NCBI GenBank assembly: GCA_963930775.1
Contig: OZ005691.1
Location: 8,429,000 to 8,492,999 of the forward strand
DNA: 64,000 nt
Direction: 5' to 3'
DNA from: Cliona cf. orientalis
Taxonomy: Eukaryota > Porifera > Demospongiae > Clionaida > Clionaidae
A model generated the notes under the pieces. The model was not told where the DNA came from. It ran no database searches and was given only the letters and a program-made list of their open reading frames with translations. Of the stretch, positions 44,141-58,700 are shown one piece after another; position 1 is the stretch's first letter, and each line of letters opens with the position of its first letter. The translations under genes were made by a program, and so were the position numbers.

Positions 44141-44150
44141 TGTGGAAGAC

Positions 44151-44690
44151 CCAGCTGCTCACCAAGCAGTGGTGGTATGGGCATGCTTACAAGCCGATGA
44201 GCAGATAGGAAGCGTAGAAGACTCAAAAATTCACTCACTGCATAGAAACTCACTCAGTACTAGCACGAGGCAGTTGTGGTACCACGCATGCGCAGTAACC
44301 CTTGACTGACTCCACCTTGTTACCGCCTACCACGGGTAGTGGCCCCTTCCAGTACCTGTTAACTGTGTCTAAAGATGCTTTAAGGTACCATTAAAGTGTG
44401 TGGGCTTGAGCGTGAGGATTGGCTAATTCAATTAGCGAATCATGAGGGCGGGTGGCCAGGAGGCCATATGAGAGTTTTTGGTCAAAGTTGGGTGTGTCCA
44501 GAAAGAGCCAGGGATGATTATGTGCGTGTGATTAGCGACCAGAAGTGGACTCTGAAGGAAAGACTGGTAATTGCCCACATCAAAGCAAGATCAAAGCATT
44601 CTTTCTTAATTATTAACCGCAATGACTTATTAACACACTAAATAGAAAAAAAAACAAATAAAGGAATAGGGAAGAAGAAAATTTTTAGGT
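44151..44690. other. Intronic non-coding DNA
   Basis: The 5' flank of the retrotransposon includes a CGCATGCGCAGTAA motif near 44285. The 81-codon plus-strand ORF at 44396-44641 has no family resemblance and is probably chance. Confidence 0.4.
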
Positions 44691-45372
44691 ACTTTCTAAA
44701 GCCATAATTTTTATATGGGCATGCTAAATTAGTGGAAATTAAGTATTTGACCTTATTTGACCTTGGGGAAATTTGATTCACACCTTAGAATTAGTTATGA
44801 CCCTTTGAAGTCACCACATAGGAAGCCATGCATTTGCAATATTATCGCCCACGCGCGCACATCAACATGACGACCTTTATCCATTTAGGTCAAAATTGAT
44901 GTATAGGCTGCCTGCTTGGATTGTATATGGCTCTACTGCGCATCCAGCTCAACTATATGGTGGTTTTTAGATAATTTGTTTCTGCTTAGTGTGTGATCTC
45001 CTTGAAAAAAAAAAGATTTCATTTGCAGTAAATAATGTTTGGAGGGATTGGGAGCACTTGGGGAGATAATTAATTTTTTATATGGGCACGCAGAATAAGT
45101 CGAAACATGATATGAGATTTGACATGAGAAAATCTTGATTGACATCTTAAAATTACTGCCCTTTGAAGTATCCCCATAATATTATGTTTATATAGGAAGC
45201 CATGCATTTACAATGTTTGCCCATAAAAATTACGGCACGTGGGGTACATTGACGACCCTTTACCGAACATTGTGTACATGGATATTTGAATGCCAGCTTG
45301 CATTGCATGGCTCTACTATGCATCCAGCTTCCAGCTTTTTCTCCTTAGTGTGTGGTCCCCTTGAAAAAAGGC
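44691..45372. repeat. Two diverged tandem copies of a ~320-bp sequence
   Basis: Blocks 'ttttatatgggca(t/c)gc', 'ccctttgaagt', 'ataggaagccatgcattt', 'catgacgacc/cattgacgacc', 'atggctctact..gcatccagc' and 'cttagtgtgtg.tc.ccttgaa' occur in order at 44705-45005 and 45075-45368. Non-coding; superfamily unknown. Confidence 0.6.
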
Positions 45373-45688
45373 TAATTAGGCTTAATTAAGCTTGTGGGCG
45401 TGTTCCAGGCACTGTGTGCAGTGTGTACATGTGCGTTAATGCATGTTTTACTGCTTCTGATTGGGCGTGGCTTCACATTAGGGCGAAGGACCGGGCCGCA
45501 GCAATAGTTGGGCATGTTCTGGATGCGATGTGACCTTTGAACCCCAACAGGTGGCTTTGGGGGCGTGGTAGGAGGTCAAAGGTAGGCCATGCTAGTTAAT
45601 GAGGCACTGTACGCTGGTGTGATCGAGGGTACCGTATGGCCGGACGGAAGTTGACGATGGTTTAAAGCGGATGTGGTTTGCGATGATA

Positions 45689-46075
45689 CCGTAGAAACTG
45701 GTTGTTAAGCGCATGTGCTTATAACATGCGGCAGCAAGAAATATGTGCTTAATAAAAAGTATGCGCTTAATAGGAAGCATACGCTTAATTAAAAGTGCTA
45801 AAACACGATAGGTGGGGGCGTGTGTAAAGAGCATGTCGAGGGTAGAAAGGCCTACAACGGTGGCCAAGAAGTGACCAGAGAGCGTAATTCTCGATATTTT
45901 CTTCTCCAGCCTACTTCTAGCCTTCTTTCTGGGCTCATGTAACCGATTGCTCGTGGTTCAGCTGGCTTGCTGGGCGTATGCGCCTAACAAAAAGCGGTAA
46001 AGCTCGAACAAACGATGCGCTTAATAAAAAGTATGAGCTTAACAGCGAGCAGCGCTTAACAACCAGTTTCTACGG
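45689..46075. mobile_element. 387-bp MITE with CCGTAGAAACTGGTTG ends
   Basis: Inverted ends CCGTAGAAACTGGTTGTTAA / TTAACAACCAGTTTCTACGG with TA on both sides (45687-45688, 46076-46077), suggesting a Tc1/mariner-type MITE. Subterminal copies of 'gcgcttaataaaaagtatg' occur inside each end. It lies in the long intron, 650 bp before the cadherin exon. Confidence 0.75.
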
Positions 46076-46525
46076 TATATTGTTACCCCGCCCACAAAGG
46101 AAATGAGGTGAGCTCTTGTGTGGGCGGTGTGGCAGAACGGCCTTGAAGTGTTGTGTGTTTTGGCCTTGAAGAAGCTGTGTGTTTTGATTGGGATTGACTG
46201 TGGGCTTTCGGTGGATATCCGGTGGCCAGTCATCACTTGATTGAGAATGGTGGTCCTTGAGGCACAGGGTGGTGCTGTTTTAGGTGTGGCCTGACTCCTC
46301 CCTTCCGGGTCGGCTTCCGGTCGATTGAGAATATTAAATGAACACTTCCAGCTCTAGCAGCCATACCCCTGAGAACTGGGTAATTAAAAGGGCGTGGTCA
46401 CATAATATGCACCTCACTAATGACTTTGATGTGGTTTAGATGTCATATCCCCCACCTCACGCCCACGCACTTTGGTGATACCTTAAATACTACTATAGAA
46501 ATTGCCAAATTTAAAAGCTTAAGTT

Positions 46526-46553
46526 ATGCGTTACGCGCACACACTGTTGACTG
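46526..46553 (+). CDS. Alternative candidate first exon for the cadherin part
   Basis: ATG at 46526 reads MRYAHTLLT to a GTATGT donor in phase 1, matching the acceptor at 46719. Read without splicing, the ORF continues as GMLFINLVSECSFS, which looks like a signal peptide but ends at a stop. This would make the cadherin part an independent gene. Spliced, the hydrophobic segment is lost, so it is a weaker start than the upstream NIDO exons. Confidence 0.2.
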
Positions 46554-46718
46554 GTATGTTGTTCATTAATCTTGTTAGTGAATGCTCCTTTTCTGCAAAA
46601 CTAGTGGAAATTTAAATATAAGTTCTATAATATCTAAATCCTGCAGCCTTTGAGGTTTCTATATTTATATATTAATAGAAGTCATGCGTCTTTGTGATTC
46701 TCAACTCATTCTCCATAG

Positions 46719-49700
46719 AATACAACAATTTTTCTCCCGTTTTTGACAACAATACGCCGCGTTCTTTGCGGTTGAAGTACACAAGAAGAACAAGAAGGGC
46801 TATTGATGGAAGAGTGGTGCTTGACGTGAATGCAACTGATGCTGATCCCCCTAATGAACCTGCAAGCAGGATATCTTACTCACTTCTTAGAGCACCTTTT
46901 CCACAACCATTGAATGTCGGTGATTGTACTACCATCATGTGTATTGATAATGACAGTGGAGTTGTTACAGTAAATTCAGACCTTGAAACATTAGCTGGTA
47001 ATTTTTCGGACTGCATCCTTACAGTGAAGGCAGAAGATAACGCAGGCATTCGACGCTCAACCACTGCTACAATTACGATAGTGTTAATTCCAGTTCCGAT
47101 TATTAACAGTGAAGAAAGAATTCAAATTGAAGAAAACCTTGCATTAGGGTCAGTAATAGCTAATTCATCCTGTAGTGAAGTGGGACCAAGTAGTGGGCCT
47201 CTTCATGGTTCTTTGCAGGGTATCTTTTCTCGCTACTTTGAGTTTAAAGTCGAACGATCGACTCTATCAATTGCTCGTACGTTTGATTTTGAAACACTGC
47301 CAAACCGGTCAAGTCCTTTTTTTGAAATTACCATATTGTGTCAAAATAAGCATGGGCTCTCTGATACACAAAATATAACAATAGAAATTTTGAATTTGGA
47401 TGATAATCACTTTCTCTTTCAAACTGACACATATTTCAATTCTATTCCTGAGGATTTCACTGTGGGACATTCACTACTGACAGTAACTGCTTATGATGCT
47501 GACTTTCCTGAAGGAATGGTGGAATACTTCTTTGTCAATGGCAGTGAATACTTTGCTTTGAATTCTATGACTGGTGTTGTAACAGTGATTGCACCACTGG
47601 ATCGTGAGTACCAGGATTTGTTCACACTGGAAGTAATGGCTAGACTGCAGGAGACAGGACAAATTGTCACAGTTGATATGAACGTTTTTATTACCGACAT
47701 CAATGATGAGGTACCAGTATTTGTTCTTCAGTTCCTTGTTGTCCACAACCTAACCTAACCACCTTGAATCAAATTGGTGGCTATGTTACTACAATCTTGG
47801 CAGTTGATCCTGACTTAGGTGAGGGTGGAAAAGTTTCATATCAACTCGAAACAAATGAATACTTTGTCCTCAATAAAACAACTGGATTGCTCATAGTAGA
47901 TTCTGAGCTAGAACCAAACTTGAGACTACTTCTCTCTGTATATGCAAGAGATAATGGTCAACCTCAATTATCATCAAACACAACCATTGATATTTTTGTC
48001 CATCCATCTCCTGATCATATTCAATTTGCGAATTCCAACTATCAATTTGTTGTTTCTGAAGATGAAACTAGAGGATCTTTTATCGGACAAGTAGAGGCTT
48101 TCGTTATTGATGATAGTAACACAACTAATGAAGAACTTGTGGTTATTTATACAATCTCTTCACAATCAACTCTTTCTACTTTCCTGGTGAGAAGCAAAAC
48201 TGGTGAAATATATCTCATTCATGATCTTGATTTTGATACTGATGCTCATCAGCATAGATTAGTCATCCACGCTACTTACAGAGTAACGTCAGACATCATT
48301 CTGTCAAACAATGTAATCGTGATGATCGATGTGCTAGATGTTAATGATAATCCCCCTCTATTTGTACCAAGTTTCTATACCAAAGCATTGCAGGAATTCA
48401 CTTCGGCTGGTACGTCTATCCTAACTGTTTTTGCTAGTGATCTAGATGAAGGAGCCAACATTTATTATTCCTTGGATGGTGAAGAAAGTTATTATTTCAT
48501 CATTGATTCACAAACAGGACTAATTTCTGCTAGAGTTAATCTGTCAACTGCTCGCGATTATCACCTTGATGTGGTGGCTTCTGATGGCCAGCTCACTTCA
48601 TCAGCAACTGTGTACATATCTGTATCTCGACAAGCATCCATTAATCCAAGTTTTACAAGACAACACTACATCTACAATATTTCAGAGACAAGTGTCCACA
48701 GCGTGGAAGGGATCAATATTGGACAATTAGAGGCACTCACTTTTGGTAGAAGATATTCACATGAATTTCCTGAAATTAAATTACGCATCAGCAGGCAAGA
48801 TTCACTGAGCATAAACAACAGTATTATTAACTGGCCAGGACCAGATTTCTTTGAAATAAATGAGACATCAGGTATGATAAGTGCAACTTCAGAAGCTGAA
48901 TTTGATGCAGAGGCTAGACAAACTTATGTATTTTATGTTGAAGTGTACAACAGTACAGATGATAGGGCTTTTGATAGAGCCACAGTTGAAGTTAAGATAA
49001 TGGATATCAATGATAACTCACCCATTTTTGATCAGACTTTGTATACAAAAGTAATATCAGATTCCTTATCACTGGGAACTCCAGTTTTAACCGTTAAAGC
49101 ATCAGATCGTGACTCCTCCACGAATGCGGAAATTACCTACTTACTACAACCAATTATAAGTGGATTTGCTATCAACTCGACAAGTGGAGAGATTACTGTG
49201 GAGAATACAACACTTGTTACTGGGACATACTACCTCAATATAGTTGCAAGAGACAAGGGTTCCCCATCTCAAAACGAATCTGTTAGTGCATATATCACTA
49301 TTATTTCTACAACATCAGAAAGTGTGCAATTCTCACAGTCTGTATATAGCTATAAAGTATCAGAGGATGCACCTGATGGGTACTACATAGGAGAAGTTGA
49401 AATAAATAATCAAAGAAATGCACCTCATGATGTCCTTTTTCATCTTGTTTTAACTTCAAACAACAGTTGCATTACCCTCAATTCTAGCAGTGGCCAACTC
49501 TATGTGACTTGTCATCTTGATCGAGAATCTCAAGCAAGATATGAATTAGCAGTTAAAGCTGTCAATGGAGAGCATATAGGATTTTGTAAAGTTGTAGTTG
49601 AAATATTGGATGTTAATGATCATTCTCCTGTTTTCAAGTATGAGGCATATGCTGAAGTAATTAACAATGAACATGGTACTGAATCGCCTGTAGTACAAGT

Positions 49701-52700
49701 ACAAGCAACTGATTTAGACAAAGAAAGTGTTAGCTACTCCCTTCTGTTTGCAAACGGAACTAATATATCAGGTTCTTTTGCATACTTTACAATTGATGAA
49801 GTTAATGGTCAAATTCTCTTGCAATATTTACCTCTCCTAGTTGGTGAATATCTCCTCCTAGTGCAAGCTTCAGATTCCGGAAATCAAACCTCCACTGCTC
49901 TAGTGTGGATCTATGTCACTAAAGCACGTCCTCTGGTTGCATACTTTGACTCTACTCCTTTATCAGTTAGAGAAAATGGGAATTCAAGATCACTAGTGGG
50001 ACATGTCACACTTATAGCCTCTGGAAGAGTTATTAATCCTGAAACTTACCATAATAATCTTATATTTGCTATCACTGGAGGAGATACAATTTCTGAATTA
50101 AGAAATTTAACAAGCACTGTCACAACTGAAAATGGCTATCTGTTTGAAATCAATGCTCATAGTGGTGCTGTTCACACACGAGTCAGCTTTGACCGAGAGG
50201 TAGCCAGTAGTCACATAGTCACAGTACGTGCCGCCTTTCTCACATACGGAATCTCAGTGGAGATGCCATTAAATGTCATAGTAACTGACGACAATGATGT
50301 TATCCCTCAGTTCCAACCTCTATCGTACATTGGAATGACCAATGATAGTAATGAAGCAGGATTTGTTGTGGCAACTGTTAAGGCAACGGACTTTGACATT
50401 GGAAGCAATGGTCAAATCAGTTTTGAGATTGACTCTAGTATTCCCTTCGATATCAACAGAACAACTTTCACCTATCCCTATACATATGGTGAAATTTACA
50501 TCACCAATTCGAGTGAATTTATGCTTAGAACTTACAACTTTAGTGTCCTTGCAATTGATGGAGGGTCTGTTCCATTGACTGGCACTGCTCAAGTCCTGAT
50601 TGCCATCAACTATGTACTTCCGGGCTTCATATCATTCACACAAGACAACTACCAGTTTGAAATAATTGAAAATTCCCCTCAAGGTACTATAGTTGGTAAA
50701 GTGTCATTGGAACAGATGACTCCAGCACTTGATGGGCTCATGTATAGGTTAATTCAAGATGGAAATCAAAGCTCTTTTGTCATAGATGTCAAGAGTGGTA
50801 CACTATTCACCACTGTTATCGATAGAGAGACACTTCCAGAAGCAAATTTGACAGTTATTGCTGTCCTTTCTTCGGAACCTTCACTCGACCAAGCTGAAAC
50901 GATCGTCACAGTCTTGGTAAGCGATGTCAATGATAACCATCCTATCTTCAGTCAAGAGGATTACATGGCAGTATTCTTAACAACAGAAGTCAATACAACT
51001 GATGGACTATTGTTAATAACAGTCCAAGCAACAGATTTAGATGAGGGATCAAATGCTCAAATATATTACACTATTGACGATGTAACACCAGAAGAGTATC
51101 TCGATGATTTCTATATTACACAAGACGGAAGCATTTATACCACAAACATAAACTTGAGTGCAGGTACATACTATTTGAATGTGTCTGCAGAAGATCTGGG
51201 AACACCAAGTCTGACTTCTAGTACAATTGTGTTGCTTGTAGCACAATACCTTGTACCTGAGTCAATTCATTTTACTGAAACTGAATATTCATTTTATGTT
51301 AGTGAAAATTCTGACCCTGGCACAAACGTAGGGTATGTTTTTCTCAAACCAATTCCAAGTCATGCTGAACCGTACATCAATTTTTCAAGTGAGGCTGTGA
51401 ATTTCAGTATCTTCGAAACTACAGGCGAAATTCAGACATCCAATGTATTTGATTATGAATCACAGCAAAACTTCACCTTTATTGTTGAAGCCTGGCTGAT
51501 AATCAATAGCAGAATTCCTCCAGTTAATATTTCCACACATGCCTCAGTGACAGTGTTCATCTCTGATGTTGATGACAGCCCACCCATATTCCTGAACATA
51601 CCATTGACTCTAAGTTGGTTAGAGAACAGAACATCTGAAGAACATGTCTATCGTATTCTTGCTGAAGATGTAGGCATTGACAATGTTGAAAATGACTCTT
51701 TTATTGAATTTGAAATTCTCAATACGAACATTCTTGACAAATTTCGCATTGATAATACGACTGGGGATCTCTATGTAGCTGCTGGATTGGACAGAGAAAA
51801 GAACGACAGTTATATCATTACCGTTCAGGTCAGTGATTCGGCAAGTCCAAGAAATAGTGCTCAGAGAAGTATAAACTTTACACTACTGGATATTAATGAC
51901 AATGTCCCTATTATCTTTGTTGAGAGTAGCAATGCAGACGAATTCACCATTGATGATAGTGCAGAGGTTGGTACAGTTATAGCCAACATTTCCGTTGTTG
52001 ATGCTGATGTGGGAAATAATGGTACAGTTATACTTACAACTGATTCTGACACTCCATTTGAAATTCAAATAGTAGGATATGATTATTCATATACCAGAGC
52101 TGAGCTATTTGTGGCTAACACAAGTCTCTTGGTACCAGGACAGCATACAGTCAACGTAACTGCCATGGACAGAGGAGAACTTCCACTTCAAAGTACTTCC
52201 CAGGTGGTGATTACTATAAAATATACACTACCTGATATTATCTCTTTCTCACAAAACGTTTACTATTTTCAAATTTACGAGAACTCAGATATTGGTACAG
52301 TGATTGGTACAGTATCCATTGAACAGGTGACGCCAGCTCTTGATGGACTGCAATACAGTATTCAAGAGATAAGTTTAAGACAGTTTGTAGCAATTAACTC
52401 CACAAGTGGTGTGATTACAACCACACAGCAACTTGATAGAGAAAGCCTAACTCATCCTCAGCTTAATTTCACCATCTCTGCCATTTTACCGTCAGAAATG
52501 TCTTTGCAACCAGCTCAAACAACTGTAATTGTTGTAGTTCAAGATGTCAACGATCATGTGCCAATGTTCACTCAAATGCTATATTCAGAGGTACTTCTCA
52601 CCACGGACATTTCGACTAGCGAGCCTCTAATATAAGTGATGGCCACTGATTCTGACAGCGGTTTGAACGCCTTATTGATGTACAGCATTGAAGACGTTTC

Positions 52701-55700
52701 TCCACCTGAGCATTATCAAGACTTTTACGTTGGATACAATGGAAGTATATATACAAATAATGCTAACTTGACTGCAACAACTTACCACCTATCGGTTTCG
52801 GTACAAGACATGGGAAATCACAGCTTAGGATCAAATACCAATGTAACCATTATGATACTGTATCCTGTTCCTGATAGTTTAGAATTTACACAACCAGGAG
52901 GATATACATTTAGTGTCAATGAGAGTGCTATTTATGGTACTGTTTTGGGGAGAGTACAACTGGAAGGTGTTTCTGCTTACATAGAACAGCATTCAAGTTT
53001 CTCGATGAGTCATAATAACTTCAGTATAAACACCACAACTGGTGTTATCCAAACTATGTATGTGTTTGACTATGAGGAGAGACGAGATTATTCATTTCAG
53101 GTTGTGGCAAGACTTCTCATTAGCTCTAGGCATGTCGATATCTCCAGGATTATAACTGTTACAGTGCTCATCATCGATGTCAATGACAATGCACCTATGT
53201 TTGTATCATTTCCATTCAGCCTCACCTGGCCTGAAAATAGAACAAATGAAGAATTAATTCATCAGATTGTTGCTAGTGATGCTGATTCTGGTATTAATCA
53301 GATGCTGGTGTATAGCATCCTCAATGATGATGTCTTGGATGTATTTCGTATTGACAATCAGACAGGAGAGCTTTACACAGCTGCAAGTCTAGATAGAGAA
53401 GAACGTGAAAGTTATTCAATTACTATTGAAGTTAGTGATTTGGGCTCTCCAGCAAACTCTGTACAGGAAACAATTGACTTTAGATTGCTGGATGTCAATG
53501 ACAATGTTCCAGTGTTGACTACTACTTTTGAAATTCGTGTCTTTGAGAGAACTGAGCCTAGACCTTTAGTTAACCTCACTGCTGTTGATCAGGATGTAGG
53601 AAATAACAGCACTGTTGATTTCTACAAGGTACAAACCACAAAGAATGGCACAGCACAGCGAGTTGACCTACTTTCAAGCACAAGAATTGTGAATATCAAC
53701 CCAACAGGTGAAGTAGAGCTTCTTCAAGAATTAGACTATGAAGATACTCAATGGTACAATATTGTGATCCTCTTAAGAGACCATGGGTCTCCAAGCTTAG
53801 AATCACTTCATAATGTCACTCTAACTGTGATAAATGTGCCTGATCGTATTCAATTTGCGAATTCCAGCTATGATTTTGTAGTTTCCGAAGATGAACCTAG
53901 AGGATCCTTTATTGGAAAAGTAGAGGCTATTGTTATTGATGATAGTAACACAACTTATGAAGAACATGTAGTTGCTTATACAATCTCTTCACAAACAAGT
54001 CTTTCTACTTTCTCAGTGAGAAGCAAAACTGGTGAAATATATCTTATTGGTGATCTTGATTTTGATACAGATGCTCATCAGCATGCATTAGTCATCCAGG
54101 CCACTTGTAGAGTAACATCTAACATCATTCTGTCAAACAATGTATTCGTGATGATTGATGTGCTAGATGTTAACGACAATCCCCCTCAGTTTGTACCAAG
54201 TTTCTATACCAAAGCATTGCAGGAATTCACTTCAGCTGGTTCGTCTATCCTAACTGTTTTTGCTAGTGATCTAGATGAAGAAGCCAACATTTACTATTCC
54301 TTGGATGGTGAAGACGGTTACTATTTCATCATTGATTCACAAACAGGACTAATCTCTGCTAGAGTTAATCTGTCAAATGCTCACGATTATCACATTGATG
54401 TGGTAGCTTCTGATGGCCAGCTCACTTCATCAGCAGCTGTGTACATATCCGTATCTAGACAAGCATCCGTTAATCCAAGTTTCACAAGACAACACTACAT
54501 CTTCAACATTTCAGAGACAAGTGTCCACAGTATGGAACAGATCAATATTGGACAATTAGAGGCACTCATTTTTGGTAGAAGGTATTCACATGAATTTCCT
54601 GAAATTAAATTTCGCATCACCAGGCAAGATTTACTGAGCATAAACAACAGTATTATTAACCGGCCAGAACCAGATCTCTTTGAAATAAATGAGACATCTG
54701 GTGTGATAAGTGCAACTTTAGGAGCTGAATTTGATGCAGAGATTAGACAAAAGTATGTATTTTATGTTGAAGTGTACAACAGTACAGATGATAGGGCTTT
54801 TGATAGAGCCACAGTTGAAGTTAAGATAATGGATATCAATGATAACTCACCCATTTTTGATCAGTCTTTGTATACAAGAGTAATTTCAGATTCCTTATCA
54901 CTGGGAGCTCCAGTTTTAACCGTTAAAGCATCAGATCGTGACTCTTCCACGAATGCGGAAATTATCTACTTACTACAACCAATCACAAGTGGATTTGCTA
55001 TCAACTTGACAAGTGGAGAGGTTACTGTGGAGAATACAACACTTGTTACAGGGACATACTACCTCAATATAGTTGCAAGAGACAAGGATTCCCCATCTCA
55101 AAACGAATCTGTTAGTGCATATATCACTATTATTTCTACAACATCAGAAAGTGTGCAATTCTCACAGTCTGTATATAGCTATGAAGTATCAGAGGATGCA
55201 TCTGATGGGTACTACATAGGAGAAGTTGAAATAAATAATCAAAATAATGCATCTCAAAATGATCTCCTTTTTCATTTTGTTTCAACTTCAAACGACAGTT
55301 GCATTATCCTCAATCCAAGCAGTGGCCGACTTTATGTGACTTGTCATCTTGATCGAGAATCTCAAGCAAGATATGAACTTGCAGTTAAAGCAGTCATTGG
55401 AGAGCATATTGGATTTTGTAAAGTTGTGGTTGAAATATTGGATGTTAATGATCATTCTCCTGTTTTCAAGTATGGGGCATATGCTAAAGTAATCAACAAT
55501 GAACATGGTACTGAATCGCCTGTAGTACAAGTACAAGCAACTGATTTAGACAAAGAAAGTGTTAGCTACTCCCTTCTGTTTGCAAACGGAACTAATACAT
55601 CAGATTCTGTTGCATACTTTACAATTGATGAAGTTAATGGTCAAATCCTCTTACGACATTCACCACTCCCAGTTGGTGAGTATCTCCTCCTATTGCAGGC

Positions 55701-58700
55701 TTCAGATTCTGGAAATCAAACCTCCACTGCTCCGGTGTGGATCTATGTCACTAAAGCACGTCCTCCGGTTGTGTACTTTGACTCTACTCCTTTATCAGTT
55801 AGAGAAAACGGGAATTCAAGATCACTCGTGGGACATGTCACACTTATAGCGTCTGGAAGAGTTGTTAATCCTGAAATTTACCATAATAATCTTATATTTG
55901 CTATCACCGGAGGAGATACAATTTCCGATTTAAGAAATTTAACGAGCATTGTCACAACTGAAAATGGCTATCTGTTTGAAATCAATGCTCATAGTGGTGC
56001 TGTTCACACACGAGTCAGCTTAGACCGAGAGGTAGCCAGTAGTCACATAGTCACAATACGTGCCGCCTTTCTCACATACGGAATCTCAGTGGAGATGCCA
56101 TTAAATGTCATAGTAACTGATGACAATGATGTGACTCCTCATTTCCAACCTTCATCGTACATTGGAACGGCCAATGATAGTAATGAAGCAGGATTTGTTG
56201 TGGCAACTGTTAAGGCAACAGACTTTGACATTGGAAGCAATGGTCAAATTAGTTTTGAGATTGACTCTAGTATTCCCTTCAATATCAACAGAACAACTTT
56301 TTCCTATCCCTACATATGTGGTGAAATTTATGTCACCAATTCGAGTGAATTTATGCTTAGAACTTACAACTTTAGTGTCCTTGCAATTGATGAAGGATCT
56401 GTTCCATTGACTGGCACTGCTCAAATCCTGATTGTCATTAACTATGAACTTCCGGATTTTATATCGTTCACCCAAGACGACTACCGATTTGAAATAATTG
56501 AAAATTCCCCTCAAGGTACTATAGTTGGTAAAGTGTCATTGGAACAGATGACTCCAGCAATTGATGGGCTCATGTATATGTTAATTCAAGATGGAAATCA
56601 AAGCTCCTTTGTCATAGATGTCAAGAGTGGTACACTATACACCACTATTATTGATAGAGAGACACTTCCAGAAGCAAATTTGACAGTTATTGCTGTCCTT
56701 CCTTCAGAATCTTCACTCGACCAAGCTGAAACTATCGTCACAGTCTTGGTAAGCGATGTCAATGATAACCATCCTATCTTCAGTCAAGAGGATTACATGG
56801 CAGTATTCTTAACAACTGATTCAGAAGTCAATACAACTGATGGACTATTGTTAATAACAGTCCAAGCAACAGATTTAGATGAGGGATCAAATGCTCAAAT
56901 ACATTACACCATTGACGAAGTAACACCAGAAGAGTATCTCAACGATTTCTATATTACACAAGACGGAAGCATTTATACCACGAACACCAACTTGAGTGCA
57001 GGTACATACTATTTGAATGTGTCTGCAGAAGATCTGGGAACACCAAGTCTGGCTTCAAGTACAATTGTGTTGCTTGTAGCACAATACCCTTTACCTGAGT
57101 CTATTCATTTTACTGAAACTGAATATTCATTTTATGTCAGTGAAAATTCTGACCCTGGCACACACATAGGGTATGTTTTTCTCGAACCAATTCCAAGTCA
57201 TGCTAAACCGTACATCAATTTTTCAAGTGAGGCTGTAAATTTCAGTATCTTAGCAACTATAGGGGAAATTCAGACATCCAATGTATTTGATTATGAATCA
57301 CAGCAAAACTTCACCTTTATTGTTGAAGCCTGGCTGATAATCAATAGCAGAATTCCTCCAGTTAATATTTCCACACATGCCTCAGTGACAGTGTTCATCT
57401 CTGATGTTGATGACAGCCCACCCATATTCCTGAACATACCATTGACTCTAAGTTGGTTAGAGAACAGAACATCTGAAGAACATGTCTATCACATTCTTGC
57501 TGAAGATGAAGGCATTGACAATGTTGAAAATGACTCATTCATTGAATTTGAAATTCTCAATACAGATATTCTTGACAAATTTCGCATTGATAATGTCACT
57601 GGGGATCTCTATGTAGTTGCTGGATTGGACAGAGAAAAGAACAACAGTTACACCATTACCGTTCAGGTCAGTGATTCGGCAAGTCCAAGAAATAGTGCTC
57701 AGAGAAGTATAAACTTTACACTACTGGATATAAATGACAATGTCCCTATTATCTTTGTTGAGAGTAGCAATGCAGACGAATTCACCATTGATGATAGTGC
57801 AGAGGTTGGTACAGTTATAGCTAACATTTCCGTTCTTGATGCTGATGTGGGAAATAATGGTACAGTTATACTTGAAACTGACTCTGACACTCCATTTGAT
57901 ATTCAAATAGTAGGATATGATTATTCATATACCAGAGCTGAGCTGTTTGTGGCTAACACAAGTCTCTTGGTACCAGGACAGCATACAGTCAATGTAACTG
58001 CCATGGACAGAGGAGAAGTTCCGCTTCAAAGTACTTCCCAGGTGGTGATTACAGTAAAATATACACTACCTGATATCATCTCTTTCTCACAAAACGTTTA
58101 CTATTTTCAAATTTACGAGAACTCAGATATTGGCACAGTGATCGGTACAGTATCCATCGAACAGATGACGCCAGCTCTTTATGGACTGCAATATAGCATT
58201 CAAGGAATAAGTTTAAGACAGTTTGTAGCAATTAACTCCACAAGTGGTGTGATTACTACCACACAGCAACTTGATAGAGAGAGCCTAATTCATCCTCAGC
58301 TTAACTTCACCATCTCTGCCATTTTACCATCAGAAATGTCTTTGCAACCAGCTCAAACAACTGTAATAGTTGTAGTTCAAGATGTCAACGATCATGTGCC
58401 AATGTTCACTCAAATGCTATATTCAGAGGTACTTCTCACCACGGACATTTCAACTAGCGAGCCTCTAATACAAGTGATGGCCACTGATTCTGACAGCGGT
58501 TTGAACGCCTTATTGACGTACAGCATTGAAAATGTTTCTCCACCTGAGCATTATCAAGACTTCTACATTGGATACAATGGAAGTATATATACAAATAATG
58601 CTAACTTGACTGCAACAACTTACCACCTATCGGTTTCGGCACAAGACATGGGAAATCACAGCTTAGGATCAAATACCAATGTAACCATTATGATACTGTA

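Larger units (their letters stand above)
37590..44150 (-). mobile_element. Decayed DIRS/Ngaro-type tyrosine-recombinase retrotransposon
   Basis: On the minus strand the order is a gag-like region (about 44140-42490), reverse transcriptase (about 40360-39212), RNase H (about 39200-38650) and tyrosine recombinase (about 38640-37600). This order, without integrase or protease, defines YR retrotransposons. It is interrupted by nested material at 40500-42470 and at about 43460-43810, and the frames are broken in several places. It occupies most of the ~9.9-kb interval between the EGF and cadherin exons. Terminal repeats were not resolved. Confidence 0.8.

Noticed and set aside
44396..44641. 81-codon plus-strand ORF in the long intron
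   Set aside because: No motif, no splice context and low-complexity flanks; it is probably chance.
36801..46719. An EGF-to-membrane terminal exon for a stand-alone NIDO gene
   Set aside because: No hydrophobic exon with acceptor and stop was found on the plus strand between 36801 and the retrotransposon.
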